A stretch of DNA of 64,000 nucleotides, from contig VWZW01001649.1 of NCBI GenBank assembly GCA_013397115.1, forward strand, positions 2,793,068 to 2,857,067. Direction: 5' to 3'. This DNA is from Edolisoma coerulescens (Eukaryota; Chordata; Aves; Passeriformes; Campephagidae). The notes below the pieces were generated by a model. The model had not been told where the DNA came from. It did no database searches and was given only the letters and a program-made list of their open reading frames with translations. Each line of letters starts with the position of its first letter. Positions within the stretch are counted from its first letter, which is position 1. A program made the position numbers and the translations under genes. Shown one piece after another: positions 34,401 to 48,400 of the stretch.

Positions 34401-37400
34401 TGCTCGGCAAGGGCAGTTTGGGAATAACGTGGTGCTGAATGCTGCCGTGCTCTTGCCGGTTTTAATCCTTTTGCATTCCACCAGGAGTTTCCCCCTTCAG
34501 CACTTTCCAGCCTTCTCCGTGCCTGTCCCTCGAGTTTCTGCTGTTTCCATTAGTCAGAACAACTCCTGCCAAGGGCAGGCAGGCCGCATGTGCTGTTGTG
34601 CCTCGCATCCTGCTGGGAGGTGCTTGCCACTGTGTTAAAGGTTCTTGTGCAAGGGGCACTACAAGAACAGGAGCAATGGGGCATGAGGGGAGAAGAGTGG
34701 AAAGAAGCAAGCACTGTATCATCCTCCTCTCGTCCCTTGAGTCCATAGGAATTCTTTCTTGGTCGAGATCCAGTATTAACACTTGCCTCAGGAATGCTGT
34801 ATGGGTTCTTGAGGGGGAAGGGTTGTTGGCTGGTCTTACAGTTCCCAAAATCAAGTGAGAGCAAGTTGGCTGCTGCCTGTCCTGTTGCTATGCAGTACTT
34901 TTAAATATGTATTTGCTATGAGGTTGCACCTCTATGCTACGTGCCATCAGCAGTAGGAAGGTCCTGGCCACCTAGGCAGCATCTCTTTCTGGAATACTGA
35001 ACTCTCTCATGTTTGGTTTACTTGCTATTCTCCCCCACATTGTGAGGTATTTATTATCTGAGCAGACCTGGTAGAATAATTTCTGTGAAGTCTTAATAAA
35101 AATTATGGATCAATACAAATAATGAAAGATGTAGCTGAACACTACCTGACCTTCCTTCAATCCAGGCTATGTGGCCATTTTTCTTTGTTCTGCAGCCCTG
35201 CCTTGCTGCTCTCAGAGAAACCATGGGGTTTAGTCTCTGGACTCTTACTTTTGCCCGTGCCTTTTTTTAGATCAAGAATTACCCAGAACAATGCAGCAAC
35301 AGTCTACCGCATATCCCAGTGGTCTTGAAGGAGATCAGAGTTACAGTGGCAAAGAGATGGCGGCAAAAAAACCCCATGAACTGGCTTCCTTAAGGGAACA
35401 CAGCAGTGATACCCTTTGAAATAGCACTGATCTCCTAAACACTGATTAAAGTGCAGAGAAAAGTCCTTCTGTGGAGGTTTAAGAATTCCCTGACTGACTG
35501 GGACATCCAGTCAGGGGTGACAGTGGTCAGGGGTACAGGAAATCTTGGTTGGCCATTATAAGCTGCTTGTGTGCCCTTGAACTGGGTCCCAGAATCCAAA
35601 TTTTACTTGTTTAGAAAAAGCAGAACAATACCCAAATGCTGATCTGCTCTGGAAGTCTGGCTTAGGTTGGGTGCTCCAGAAAGTCAAATTGACTCACAGA
35701 AAGGAAGGTGAGGAGATAGGAGGCTCTACCAAATCTACAGCATATTTAGATGCTTTTAATCAGTGACTGAGTAGTCATACTTATCAGTGGGTTAAGGGCC
35801 CTGAGAAATGAGCTTTTCCACAACTTACTGAGAAATGCCTCTGCCAGAAGTAGCAGGCCAAGGGAGGCAGAAGGGAACCTGCCCCGCCACTGCAGCCTAC
35901 CCAGTCTGCACACATGATCTGTGGTCGAGGTGGGTTCGTGACAAACACAGGGCTGTGCACTGTGGAGTCTGAGGCATCCTATGCTGCCATTCCCAGCAGC
36001 AGAGGGGCAGTCTCTGGGGGAAAGGAGCAGTTTGTTTGAGTGCCTGGGAATCAAGACTTCTTGGCTGCATTGATCAGGGAAGATTGCAATGGGTATTATT
36101 TTTTATAGTCCTGAACTTTTCCATCTTATGTTTATTACTTCTCCTGTTCTTGTGCTTCCTTCAGACTTGCCTTACACATCGCCAAAGCATTTGAAGTCTG
36201 GTTCCTGATCTGTGTTCTGTCTGCAAAACAGAGATGGTCCTGCCCATCACCTAATAAAGCCTTTAAGTCCAATAAAGCTATAAGATCCTCAGGACAAGGA
36301 CCTTTCCTAGTTATGCAAAATTTTATGTATGTAGTATGAGCCTTGAATTAGGTACCTGTATCTCACATAGACCAGTAAAATTATTAGAACACCTCTTTTT
36401 TCTTTTAGATTGTAGAAGACATAGGGCAACAGTGACTTTCCTGCATTCCTTTTTATCTTTTGGAAAAGCTTTCACCCTTGCCCCAACCTACCATATCTGT
36501 ACAAGTGAGACTTGCACCTCTTTTATGTTGCCAAGCAGATGCAGTTGCAGCCAGTAAGAATCCATTTAGACTATTTAGATGTTGCAAATCTATTATGGTT
36601 CTCTTGTTGGCACCTGTAGACACAAAAATTTATGTGCCCCTTACTGGGCCTGGTTTATGGCAGGGCTTCCCAGTGCTTGGCAGGCAGGACTGCTGCTGCA
36701 CTTGACTTCAAAATGGTGTAAGAAGGAGGAGTCTTGGCTGTGGAAAGCAGCTGTAAAGCCAAGAGGAATGGCTGTGTGTCTTGTGACCTTTGCTGATTGC
36801 CTGATTGCCTGACGTGGTATCATATGATAACTCTCAGAGACTATTAAGAATCAAGCAAGGCTTTTTTACATCCTTGCATCACCAGGATGAAAGCTTCCAC
36901 AAAGCTGTTGTAGCACGTGCAAGTAGACAAGGTGGAGGACTTTGGTAAAGCTCCAGGGGTTCGGAAAGTGTTAGTTTATTTGGGTTTTTTACACCCTGCC
37001 ACTGCTTTCTGCTTACAGACAAGCCTGTCCCCCTCTCTATAAAATGGAAATAATTCTTTTCTCAGTTTTAATTGTGTGCATTTAAATCACCACTTTTCCA
37101 CAGCAGAGATCATCAGCTGGGAAAGGATTTAGAAGGAAGAGGCATTACTCATACACCAGTTTCAGCCAGTATGGTATATGCTCATGAGCTGTTAAGCTCA
37201 GCAGAGCCTTTCACCTCTCCAGGGCTGGTTCATGTGGGTATTTACTGGCTGTAGAAACATGCCATTTTTCACCAGCTGGTTCTAATCTTATTGCAAGATC
37301 TTCTGAGCTAGCTTCACTGCAAAGATTTTAATTGGACTTTGGAATCCTAAAGGAGCAAAGATTAGGTAAGTGGTGAGTATTTCTCACCATGAGAGTATGT

Positions 37401-38765
37401 TTCAAGATTGTCCTTCCATTTCCTCATTCACAAACTCTGAAATTTATTTCTGTGGCTAAAACTGTCAGTCCTTACCAGCACTAAAGACTGGAACTAGTGA
37501 TTTCTGTCCAATTCCCAGCAAAGAAGAAATTGTAGTCCAGCATTTACTCTGAAAAGTGCTTGCAAGCACTGTTTCCTGGAAAGCACTGTCGCCTGTTGCG
37601 CCACTGGACAACTCCCGTGGTTTGAGAGTGGAGGATGGCCTGGGTGGTGCTTGGAAGCAGCACCAAGCAGGCAGAAGACAGTGTTGCTGTTGTCTGCACA
37701 AGCTGGAGCAGTGCTTAGCTGGGCACAAGTCTGGAGGTTACAGCTGGCTTCACCACCCCGGGCTCCTGCAGCCAGGACACAGCCTGCCTGGGAAGGGCAG
37801 CACAGGGGTCTTGCACCTTGCCCTCTCCAACTTGAAACTGGAAGCAAGGGGCCTGTCTGCCTGTGGGCTCTGGGGGTGCATTGTTAGCTTGAAGAATTTG
37901 TTTGGGTTGTGATTTTTTTAAAATTTTTTTCATCAAGTTTTCCCCAGGAGAGGGAGCAGTCCACACAAATGATGTCAAAGGGAATGAACCTGCTTATTCC
38001 AGCTCCAGTTTAACCGTCTTTGCTATATTGCTGTGAATGCCTTCTTTCCTCATGCTCCTCATCGACTCTTTTTGCTTCACCTTCTGACTCTGGTAACCTT
38101 GCAACAGCTCCGGCAGTGCTGGCCCTTCGAGGCTGGCATTCAGGGCAGGAATTGCACCTCTTAGCTCTGTAAGCTGCCTTTCCCACCACAGTACGCCCAA
38201 GGCTGCTTCCAGTGCCTGGTCCCACAGCCCACATCCCCAGCACCGGGCCCTGAGCCCAAGTCACTTCATTCCCAGCACGGCGTCCCGCTCGCCTCCATCC
38301 CAAGCCACAGGGCAGTGGCTCAGCAGCAGCTCCTGTGGTCACTATGGTGACAGTGGTCAGGCAAAGGAGGACATCGGTTAATTCAGGAATTTAGGGCTGC
38401 TTTACTGAAAATCTGCTTTTGATTCTAGCAACAGTAACTTCCAGAGGCTTGCTGCTGCTTAGGTATCCATTTGGAGGTTGACTGCTTCCCAAGCAATTAA
38501 TTGTATTTCCAGGATCATATGCACAGAAAAACAGAGGAAAGTTGGGGGTTGTGGAGTTCAAAACCACTGCTGCCAAAGTTCCTGTCTTCATGGTGTCTTT
38601 TGTTGTATCAGGAAAAGTTCCAAAGCACAGTAGCCTGGTTACCACTTAAGGAATGGACTGTGGTTTCTTGTTGACTTACTTCACTATTTATTCCTTCCTT
38701 TCCTTCTTTCTTTTTTAAATAACCAGGGGGGGATATAACAGAGCTAACTTTGTGATAATCAAGCC
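31466..38765. other. Intergenic sequence, no gene seen
   Basis: About 7.3 kb of mixed-composition sequence. The GC-rich stretches near 32400-32700 and 37550-38350 hold open frames of 100-135 codons on both strands at once, which is typical of chance frames in GC-rich DNA. None shows a known protein or a clear exon boundary. Confidence 0.55.
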
Positions 38766-38950
38766 TCTGCTGCATTGTATCCCAGTGCACCTGATATAAA
38801 ACTATCTACTGATGAGTGCTGTGATTCTTAGCACTGCTGTAAGCTGAACCACTCTGGGAAAATTTCCAAGGAATAATGGGCGGAATTCTCAAGGACGAGA
38901 CAAGGAGGACAGCACAAGGTATGTGTTCAACAGCATTCCTGGGAAACTAG
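38766..38950. repeat. Diverged direct repeat, copy A
   Basis: Aligns without gaps for more than 120 bases to copy B 480 bases downstream. In the 60-base block 38821-38880 against 39301-39360 I count 46 identical positions, including an uninterrupted AGCTGAACCACTCTGGGAA. Later, small gaps appear near AAGGACGAGACAAGGAGGACAGCACAAGG. Confidence 0.85.
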
Positions 38951-39245
38951 TGCGCCAGGGAGGCTGTCGTAGCAGTGACTGGCATGAATAATAGTGTTAC
39001 TCTTTATTTTGGTGTGCCAGTGGAAAGATCTAAGAGTTTTGTGCATGGATGACCCTCAAATTAAGGGCAAAACTTGAGTAGGGGATTTTGCAGCAAAGAC
39101 TTAAAATTATATAGCTGTTAGGGGAAAAAACTGTTTTCACTGGATGAGGTCTGCAGCTGTCTGCTTGGAGATGGTCATCTCTGGTAAAGACATTCCCTGG
39201 GACAGATGCAGTCTTTTAAGAGCACATAGCTGCAACAATTGCATC

Positions 39246-39428
39246 TCTGCTGTGTGGTATCTCTGAATGTCTGATACAAAGAAGACTACAGATGCATGCT
39301 GTGATTTTTAATATTACTGTCAGCTGAACCACTCTGGGAAATATTCCAGGGAGCATCAGGCAGAGTTCTGAAGGACAGATTGAGGACAGTGCAAGGTATC
39401 AGTGCTAACAGCATTCCTAAGAGACTAC
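39246..39428. repeat. Diverged direct repeat, copy B
   Basis: Second copy of the unit at 38766. The roughly 300 bases between the two copies are unrelated to them, so this is either an old segmental duplication with unit size near 480 bp or two copies of an unnamed dispersed repeat. Orientation is the same for both. Confidence 0.85.
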
Positions 39429-42400
39429 TGTTCTAGAGCCATAGCCTGAAACAGGGTAAACTCTTAGGACTATGGTTTAAGTTAGTACAAGCAGGCATGC
39501 TGAGGCACCTGCAAAAAGCTTGCGTTGTGAGCAGCCCCCTCTACTCCCATTTAACAGTATGTAGGCCATGCTTATGTCCCCTTTTCTGTATGTGAGCACA
39601 GTGGGATTTGAGATGTAAAGCTCTGTGTGTCCTTTCTTTGGGTGGAGGAGTATATTACACCTGAGCAGTGTTGCAGTTCATGAGGCGCTAGTTAGAGTAT
39701 GACAGTTTGCTCTGTCTCTGTTGGTGTTATCTAAACCATCAGATCATGTAGTTCATGTTGATTTTGCAGCCTGGTGGGTGACACTACACAGTGGTCAGGG
39801 TAAACATTTCACACAGCAGCCAAAGTTCACTCTTGCAGGTCTGAGTTGTCATCTCTGCTTCCAGGTTGCATTGACAAAATGGTATAAAAAAGGAAGGAGG
39901 TTAGTGGAATTGGGTGAGGCAGTTTAACTCATATCATTGATGTGTCCATTCAAAGGGCAACATCAGAGTCAGCTGAGCATGAGTAAATTCCCATTTATGA
40001 AGGCCTGACCTTAGACTCTGGACCTCCACAGCTGAAGAATCATTATAGGGCCACAGAATTACATTTTTATTGAAAAAAGTATGACTTGAACATCAATAAA
40101 AAAACCATCTCCACCTCAGCCTTGTAACGTGCTCTGAGATAACAGCATGTATTACTTCATTTTGCCATCTCAGCACAGACCTGTTGGCTGGTACCACCCA
40201 AGAGACAAGACTCTTAGACAGTTTATAATCTCAATCTTACAATCTTTTTGTTCAGAAGACATCCCTAGGCAAGGAATTCCTGCTTCCTGTTAAGGCTGGG
40301 TGTGCAGCAGATTTTGTCTGTTGACATTGGCAAGTCTCCTTAGGCTTCATTTTGGTGTCCTTTTAGCTCTTTGCTTCCATGTTTCATTACTTCAGTTGTG
40401 TGTCTTAAGTTTTAAAATTATTTTCAGATGGTCCTTCTACTAGCTGGCATTGCAGTGCCTGAATATGTCTGTATCTAAAAGCACAACAGTGATGCTTAAA
40501 CTGTGACAGTCATGCATAGTGGCTCTCCCAGGATTTTTATTGTGTCCCTTTTGGCTTGAGTCTGTGCATTTATTTAAACACGGAGAAAAACTACCAAACA
40601 GGATAGGTTCTTGAAAGAAACTAAGTTCAACTGAAGTTTTGGATGTGGCCTTAGATGGGTTCTGACAACTTCTGGGCTCTCACTGTTCTACTTGCATACA
40701 AATCTCTGTAGGGAAGAAGTTCCTGTTTAAAGGGTTGTGATTTTGTTAATTTGTGTTGAAGTCTGGTTAAAGGGCAGATTTCCAAGTGCTGATAGGAAGA
40801 AAAGGACATTTGTCTAGATAGCTCTTCTCTACATCTGCATATGTCTAGATAGCCCATCCTCTCCACAGTGCTGCGGATGAAAGATGTTTTCAATTCTACT
40901 GTGGGACAGAGAAAGCAGCCCAAGTTCACAGAGCCCAAGGGTGGCATTTTTCAATAGTACCAGCTGCTTCATAAGCCAATGGCTGATTCGACCCTGACCT
41001 CCACGGCAGTGGCACCAGGCCAACACTGTATGCTCCAGCAAATCATTCCCTTAGGCTCTGTAAATCCTGTGCTATTGTCCTGCTCCTGGGGCAGTGAGAG
41101 GACACCCTGTGTCACTCATGCACTGAGAGCAAACTATGCAGCAAGGGTGGCGACAGTGCTTTAAGCTGCTGCACTCAGCATGCAGGGATGGAGCTGAATC
41201 CCTAATTTTAGAAAAATCAGTGGCCAGACCACTGCCAGTGAGTGAGCATCACTCATCTGCTTTAGCATTTGCAGAAGTGCATGTGCCACGCTACCTGCTG
41301 AACACGGGGCTGTGGAAAACAGAGGCCTCCTGAGCTGTGAATCAGAAATAGAGCAGCTGACACCATAGACTGCCCTTTTTCTCAGTTGGAAGTACTATTT
41401 GCTGCAGTTCAAGCTGAACACAGCCTCCCAGCCCTTCCTGCTCTCTCTCCTCTATTACAGTCAGCGTGTACAAGCCTTTTTGTAACAAACTGAGACACTG
41501 TGTGAGAACACAATGTCTTCACCCAGAGCAGAAAGGCAAAGAGTGTCTTTGCAATGACTTCCATTTATGAGGGACAGCAGAAACATTGGTCCTGTAGCCA
41601 GGTTTGAAAGCTGTTGTTTCTCCTATTTCTACTGATTTCCTGCCTTTCAGCTGCTCTGGAAAAGGATCAAGACTGGATGAGTTAGCAAGAGAGACAACAG
41701 AGAAGGTGAGTGGCATTTGCAGGAAAGATGGTAACAGGAGAAGGGGGTAGGTAGAAAGAATGGAACAAGAACAGAGGTAAGAGTGACCTTGGCAGGAGAG
41801 AATAACAGACAGTGACGGCCCAGAAAAAGGAAGGGCAACAGACAGTGGAAAGTGGAGACCTTGGAAAGATTAATGAGACTAAACTGTGCTGGGGAGGAGG
41901 GACCTTGCACTAAGATTTCCAGGCAACTGTGCAACCATTTTCTCATGCAGTGAAAAACATACATACCATGTGGTAGAAAGCAGAAATACAACAGTAAGGG
42001 ATTTTTCTGTTTCTTCTCCCAATTTTGTGAAAAATTTTTCCTTTTCTCCAGAGTTGTTGGGTTTTCTTCCAGAAGCTACTTCTTCAGAAGACATGGTCAA
42101 TTTTGCAGTTCCCCAGGGTCTGAATTTTAACTATACATGCAGTATAATGCCTTTGTTTGAAGAAGTGTTGTGCACAAACAGAAACCTGAGATTTTATGGC
42201 TGGTAGAGGAATAATGATTTAAAGGAAATTCCTCTCTCTGTACAAGTTAAGACATGTCAAATTAACTCCTCCCCTAAAGTTTGTGGCACCATCCATGCAA
42301 GCTAGTCTGAGCAGGTAACATTTTTCATCTTCTTTGAAGTTCCAGTCAGTGGCAGACCAGACCCACTGAGAGACTGAGTGAAATCTGTCCTACCAACTCC

Positions 42401-45400
42401 ACAACACACTTAGCAGGTTCACCAAAGCCTGTAGTGTGGATGTCAGCGCACTGTTGAGTTAATAAAACCTTGAAGCTGCCCTAATTTTGCTGATGTAACT
42501 CTCTCTTGGGCCCTAGAAGTGGTATGCAAGAGCTCAGGTGGCTGTTTCTCACCTTTTTCCTCAAGTTCATCCCAGTGCACATGGAGGACAGGTCCTACTT
42601 TCCCTTTAGCAATCTAGGCAGGGCCCCATTACTCAGCTTTGCTTCAGGGAAAAGCTGAGGAAGGATTCTCTTGCCTACAGGAGTACAAAATGAACAGCAA
42701 GCACATGACTGGGTGCTGCCCATCCTGTTGCAGTTCAGAAATTCTCTGGATGTGTCCTTGGCAGATGGATTTCTCCATTTGCTCAGGATTTGCGCATGAC
42801 ACTGGGTCCCAGAGGAACAGCTGCAGCACAATGGTGGTGTTCTCTGTGCAGGGCATGCTCTGTAGAGTCTGTCTTTGGGTACAGCATTTGGGAAACCTGG
42901 CCAAGGCAGTTTGCCTGGCACACTACAGCCCTAGATGTTCCAGCTGGAAGTGACACCCCACCTCTCAGCAGTGCTGGGGCCGCAGCTTTGGTACCCAGGC
43001 TCCTCGGCTCAGGACTGCAGCTCAGGCTGTCTCTAACACTGCCACACTGGAGGATCCCCGATCCGATGGCTTTGGCAGAGTCCCTTTCCCTCTGAGCCCC
43101 AGGCAGCAGCAGCTTGTCTCAGGAGGGGTTTCATGGTACTGAAATGGAGGCGTCCTATCCAACAAGCCTTTCCGTGCCCTACACGGCTGGGAAGGATTGA
43201 GCTGCCCTCTGCCAGTGCTATTGGTCAACAGTGACAGTGAATGGGTTGAACATTGGAGGAATCTCTCCTTTGAACACTGAGATTATTGGATTTTAGTAAT
43301 TGCCAGCATAGAGAAAATTCGCATTAAGTGAATTGATTTCTTCCTTCCTCTCATATTTATATGTTAAGTTAATATTTTTTATGCAGCAAGTCAATTAACT
43401 CTGCCTGCCATTGTGTATAAAATGTTGACAATTGCTTTAATTCTTCTTTCAGAAAATTCTGCATATCCTGCCTGTGTACAAGATATGTACCTATAGCTTA
43501 CTTAGGAGACCTCTATTTGCATGGGGTGACTAACAGGTATTTTGAAATAGCTAGTTCAGTTGTCCCTGTCACGTGCTCCTAACACAGATCTCATGAATGC
43601 GGCAGACGGTGGTGTAGAACCTGCAAGTGTTTGGTTTGGTTGATGGCTTCTTATTTCAAGTAACACAAGTGAACTTGGAGACAAGAAAGGAGATGTTATT
43701 GACTGGTGTTTTTCCAGAGGTTTACACTGCTAAGTTGGCAAGTAACCCTGCTTTCATTTCCCCTCAAATTGACACCTCTACCCTTCCTGTTAATTTAAGT
43801 GCCAGCTACAGTGATTTACATTCTTCCCTTCTAGAAGTGGAGTTTCTTAACTAATTATAAATGAGCACAAGATGTTTCTTGACAGTCATTTTATCTGTCC
43901 AGAAATGATAAGAATTAATCCAATGGACAGAGGTATTTCACAGTTAGAATAGTTCAGGAAGTGCTTTTAGGCTGTATTAAAGAGAGCTCCATACTGTATC
44001 TCCTTCTTTCCCAGAACAGCCCTAGACACTGGAGAGCAAGTCCTTGAAATGCTGGGCTGGTGATCAGTGTGGTAGGGACAAAGGTCTTTTACCAAGCACT
44101 GGTTTGCGGAGGTGGTAAGTTTAAAAGATATGGGAAGTTAGAGAAGCACTCGTCAGAAAATCTTACTCACAGTGTCTGCAAGGTGTTTCAGTGTTGGATA
44201 GGTGGGGGAAGATGGAGACAGCATAGGAAAGATTACTACAAAAGAGAGATGGTTATTAAAACTATGATAGTTTTTCTTGCCTGAAACAGGCAGATGAGCA
44301 ACTTCTTTTTCTGGCTGTTGGAAGCTGTTGAATTGATGGGCTGCAAGCATTTGGCCCTACTGCAGTGGAGGGGATCATCCTCTAAAAGCAGCCTGCTTTC
44401 CAAAGTCGTATCCAGACCCACAGCATGTTTGGAAAGACAGTGGTATGTTGCTAATATGTGGAATTTTTATTTCCCAGGATGATTTTGCCCCACAAAGGAA
44501 AGCTGGGGTTAATAGTGGAGCTGGAGAGAAAATTTTGATTCGTGTGGGGCTTGGAGGGGAGAAGAGGGAGCCCACTGTTACTGTCTCAGAGAGGCAGTGA
44601 GCAGGGGGACTACTTCGACGAAAAGCGCAGACATTTCCTAGAGAAGGATCTCTGACATACCTGCTGACTGAAACATTCCAGGCATTCCTGCACTTCGCTG
44701 CTAAGCTCCCACAGCAGCAGCTCAGGCTGCAGCAGCCTGGCCTTGGCAAGTGTGTCCTGGTCAGGGACTCTGACACACAGCTCTCATTAGCAAATTTGCT
44801 GTGTGGAGTGGCACGGCAAACAGTGAATTTGCAGCTGCAAGAGAAGATGGACGTGATTTTAGTGTGCTGCTCTTGTGAACAGACCTGCCAGGAACAGGGA
44901 AAGGGCTTGCAGTGGGCTACCCACCACAGTGTTTTCTCCAAAGATTTCCTGGGTGCTTCATGCAAAGGCCAAAAACCACAGCTCTCTGTAGCCCTTACCC
45001 CTCCTATAGCTGCTCTTTCAAGTTGTGTTTGCATCTCCTGTAAGGGGCAGAAACTCACATCATCTCAGTGTCAACAAGCTTGTAAATCATCTACTTAATA
45101 GTCACAGGTGAGATAACATATTAAATACTAAAGGCACTAAAAAATCTTTCCCACCTCACTCACCCTCCCCTCCAAGTACAGAATCTTGTCCAAAGCTGCA
45201 CAAACAGGATTCTAAGATAAAGACCTTGGGTAAGAATTACTAAAACAAACAGAGCGTGGGGTGGTTTGTTAAGGGACTGGCTTCTCAAGGCCAAAGGGTG
45301 GGTGTGGAAGAACACACCACACACCTTACAGAGAGGAAAGCTAAGAACATTTAAAAAGTACATCTTGGAACAAAGCCCTCCTCAGAAGTCTGTAGTATTT

Positions 45401-48400
45401 TAAATAAGTTGATGTAGCATGAGAGGAGAATCATACAAGTACAATGCAAAGTATATTGTCTGGGATTTCAGTAACTAGCAGCACAAAAACTTTCTAAGAA
45501 GTAGAGGGATTCAATTCTGCTTAGCATGATGCAGTTCAGCAGAGTTATTCAGAGTTATTGCAGTTCTAGCAAGGAAACTACATGCTCCAAACTACATTTC
45601 TGTCTTTCCTTTAAGAATGCTTTGAGAGAACTTACCATTCAGCTGCAAACTACCTGATTCTGAACATAAATAAAAGTGCAGAAAATTTCCCAGTTTACTT
45701 CTTCCCTGCCCTGCCATGTGCAGGAAACCTCTCCCGAAGCAGGACAGCTCCTGGGGGCGTGTTAGTCCAGTCACCGTGCGGTGCCTGTCTATTGATGGCT
45801 GGCTCAATGTCAGGGTTTCTTTCCTATTTTTGTTGTTGCACAGATGAAATCCACTGCTAGAGCATTATCTGCTATTGATGTGGACTGCATTCTGACCTAA
45901 AGGCAAAAAACTCCATGCTTGTGATCTTGCTAGCCTGTGACCAGCACATGGGAGAGGTATTTGAAGGTAGAACATGATGAACCACAGGACTACAGTTTTA
46001 GGTGAGTAACACCTCAAAACTTGTTTCCTTTGCAGGTTGATTTTTTTCACCTAGAAGAATATGTAGTCTATAGCTTTAGTGAGTGCCTAGTGGTAATCTC
46101 TACATCCCCTTGACTCAAGGCTTGTTTAAGTTTCCTATGCTGCTGCAGAGCTATTGTTAGTTTGCAGATAAGGAAGTGTTATCATTTTAGCACAGTCTAA
46201 GAGAAAAGGATAGGAGGGAGCTATTGCATTCTCTCCTGTGTTACTCTGTATCTGGTGGCAGAGTTGTCCTTCACACTGATCTCTCAAATGTGGTAATAAT
46301 AACAGTAAAGTTTTATTTTTACTGGTTATCAGCCAAAAGCAACAACTAGGCTAAACCAGAAAATACCATCCTTTCTGCATTTGCAGCATGTGTGCTTAAT
46401 CTTTGTGCTGATGTTCTGATACTTCTCTAGCTCTTTTCGAAGAAACAAGGGGACACAGACACCTTCATCCCTCCCCAAACAACCTCGTCTACCTAATCCT
46501 GGCCATCATCTACAAACAGGCCCTCTGCCCTCTTCCCAGCACACCAACACACACTCCCACCCTGCCAGTGCAAATCTGCAACAGCTCCCTTCTGTCCTAG
46601 CTTGCTTTTGCCATTAAGACATGGTCAGCTTTTCACAGCTACGTGTTGCTGCCTTTAGCAATCGCTACCTCTTCGTCCTCTGCGTGTGCACGGAGGTCTT
46701 CTGTCTTTCCAAGGGGGCCCTATCACAAACAAGTTGCCAAGTTTGAAATCAAGGAAGACAAATGATGTATCTGACCAAAAAGTCCCTGTAAGGGCCAGAA
46801 CTGGGAAAATGCATGGACTGATCCTTGTGGGAGCATTTTGCATCTCTCTGGAGTGCAGATGCTCTTTAAAGAAATAACAGAGATTGTCACACCCAAGGTG
46901 TTGAGGACTATATAGAATTTAGGTGGCTCTAATCTCGTATGTTTGTGCTTTAAAGGTAAGAAACCCTGCTGCAAAGGTTACAAACCAAAAGGAAGACTGG
47001 CCCTCCTACTGGAAAAAAAGAGCATGCTCCTGGCATGCTTAGCCTTCCCTTCATTTGTGTGAACAGTGGGAAAATAATCAGGAGGGTAAATCCTGTTCAG
47101 ACACAATTCAGAGTCACTTTTCATGGTGTACATCATCATTCTAGATATCTGCAAAGTAGAGGTGTACACCAAGCTACTCAGTCTGGGTTCCTTTGATAGC
47201 CAAAGGAAAGAAACTGGCAGTTGTGTGAAGAATTTTCAGGGTTAAGTGAACCTCACCCTTGGTGATGTTGACTGTACACAGGAGCTTGGGCTGAGCCAAG
47301 ACACATGTGTCTGTGGTGAAATCCCACCCTTGGTGTAATAAAATCCTGAGGGAGCTCCTGAGACCCAAGTCATTCTGGACTGTGAAAGGAAGATGCGGAT
47401 CACAGTAAGAGCGTGAATGAAAAACCTATTAAGAACAAGAAAATCCTGTTCAGGTTGAGACTCTACCAAGTTTACATGAAGATGGATGCTTTTTCCATAG
47501 AGAAAAATAGGTATAACAGACCCCTGTGGCCTTCAATATGGGGGACAAAACACTGCAGGCAGCAAGTCATCCGTTTCAGGGCTGGCTTGCTGGACTGTGT
47601 AGCCTTACAACACTGAAGCTCCTGTGAGACTTGCCAGTAGGTGCAAATGATGGAAATTGGATTTTCTAGGAAGGTAGGTGATGATCACATAGCACTTCTA
47701 TTTTTGTTTTTTGAGGTCACCCTATTTGTTTTGAAGTCATTCTAATTCAGGACAGGAAGGGACCAGGAGTTGTTTTTTTTGGCTACAAATTTGGTTTGAA
47801 CTTTAACTGAGCAGTGTCTTTCTGTGGCACGCAGCCATACAGCCACGAGCAACAATTTTGAAGGGCAGCAAGAGGCAGGAATGGCAGCATCCCTCAGGCT
47901 GCACTGACAGACTGGTCATGCCCAAGTGCCAGAATGGCCTGACCCAGGCTGGTGCCATCACTGCTGGACCTCTGCCTCTCACCTCCTTGGCATAACAGGA
48001 CTGCTGGGGCTGTGCCAGGGAGCACCAATGGCCAGGCAGGTAAGGGGACACTGGTGTCCACTAAAGACAAATACAGGATGTCCCAAGCCAAACAGGCTAA
48101 TGACAGGGAAGAGGTGGCCTGGTTCTCCTCTTGTGTTGACACACTATGTGGCTGTGGTTTTGTCTGTCATGTTCTCAACAATGAACCTCCAGGAGGAGGA
48201 GAATTGCCCTCTTGTACAATTCTCTTGTACAAGAGAAGAGCAGAGCTGCACACTTCAAACCTTCTGCATGGGGAGCATCTTACTGACATCCTGTACACCC
48301 TGTCACTGTGCTAAGCAAGTTATCCATCCTTGAATCTAACCTTTCTTAGCAATAGCCTTGGCAGCCATAGCCTTGGCATGCACATGTGAAAGAAGGAAAC

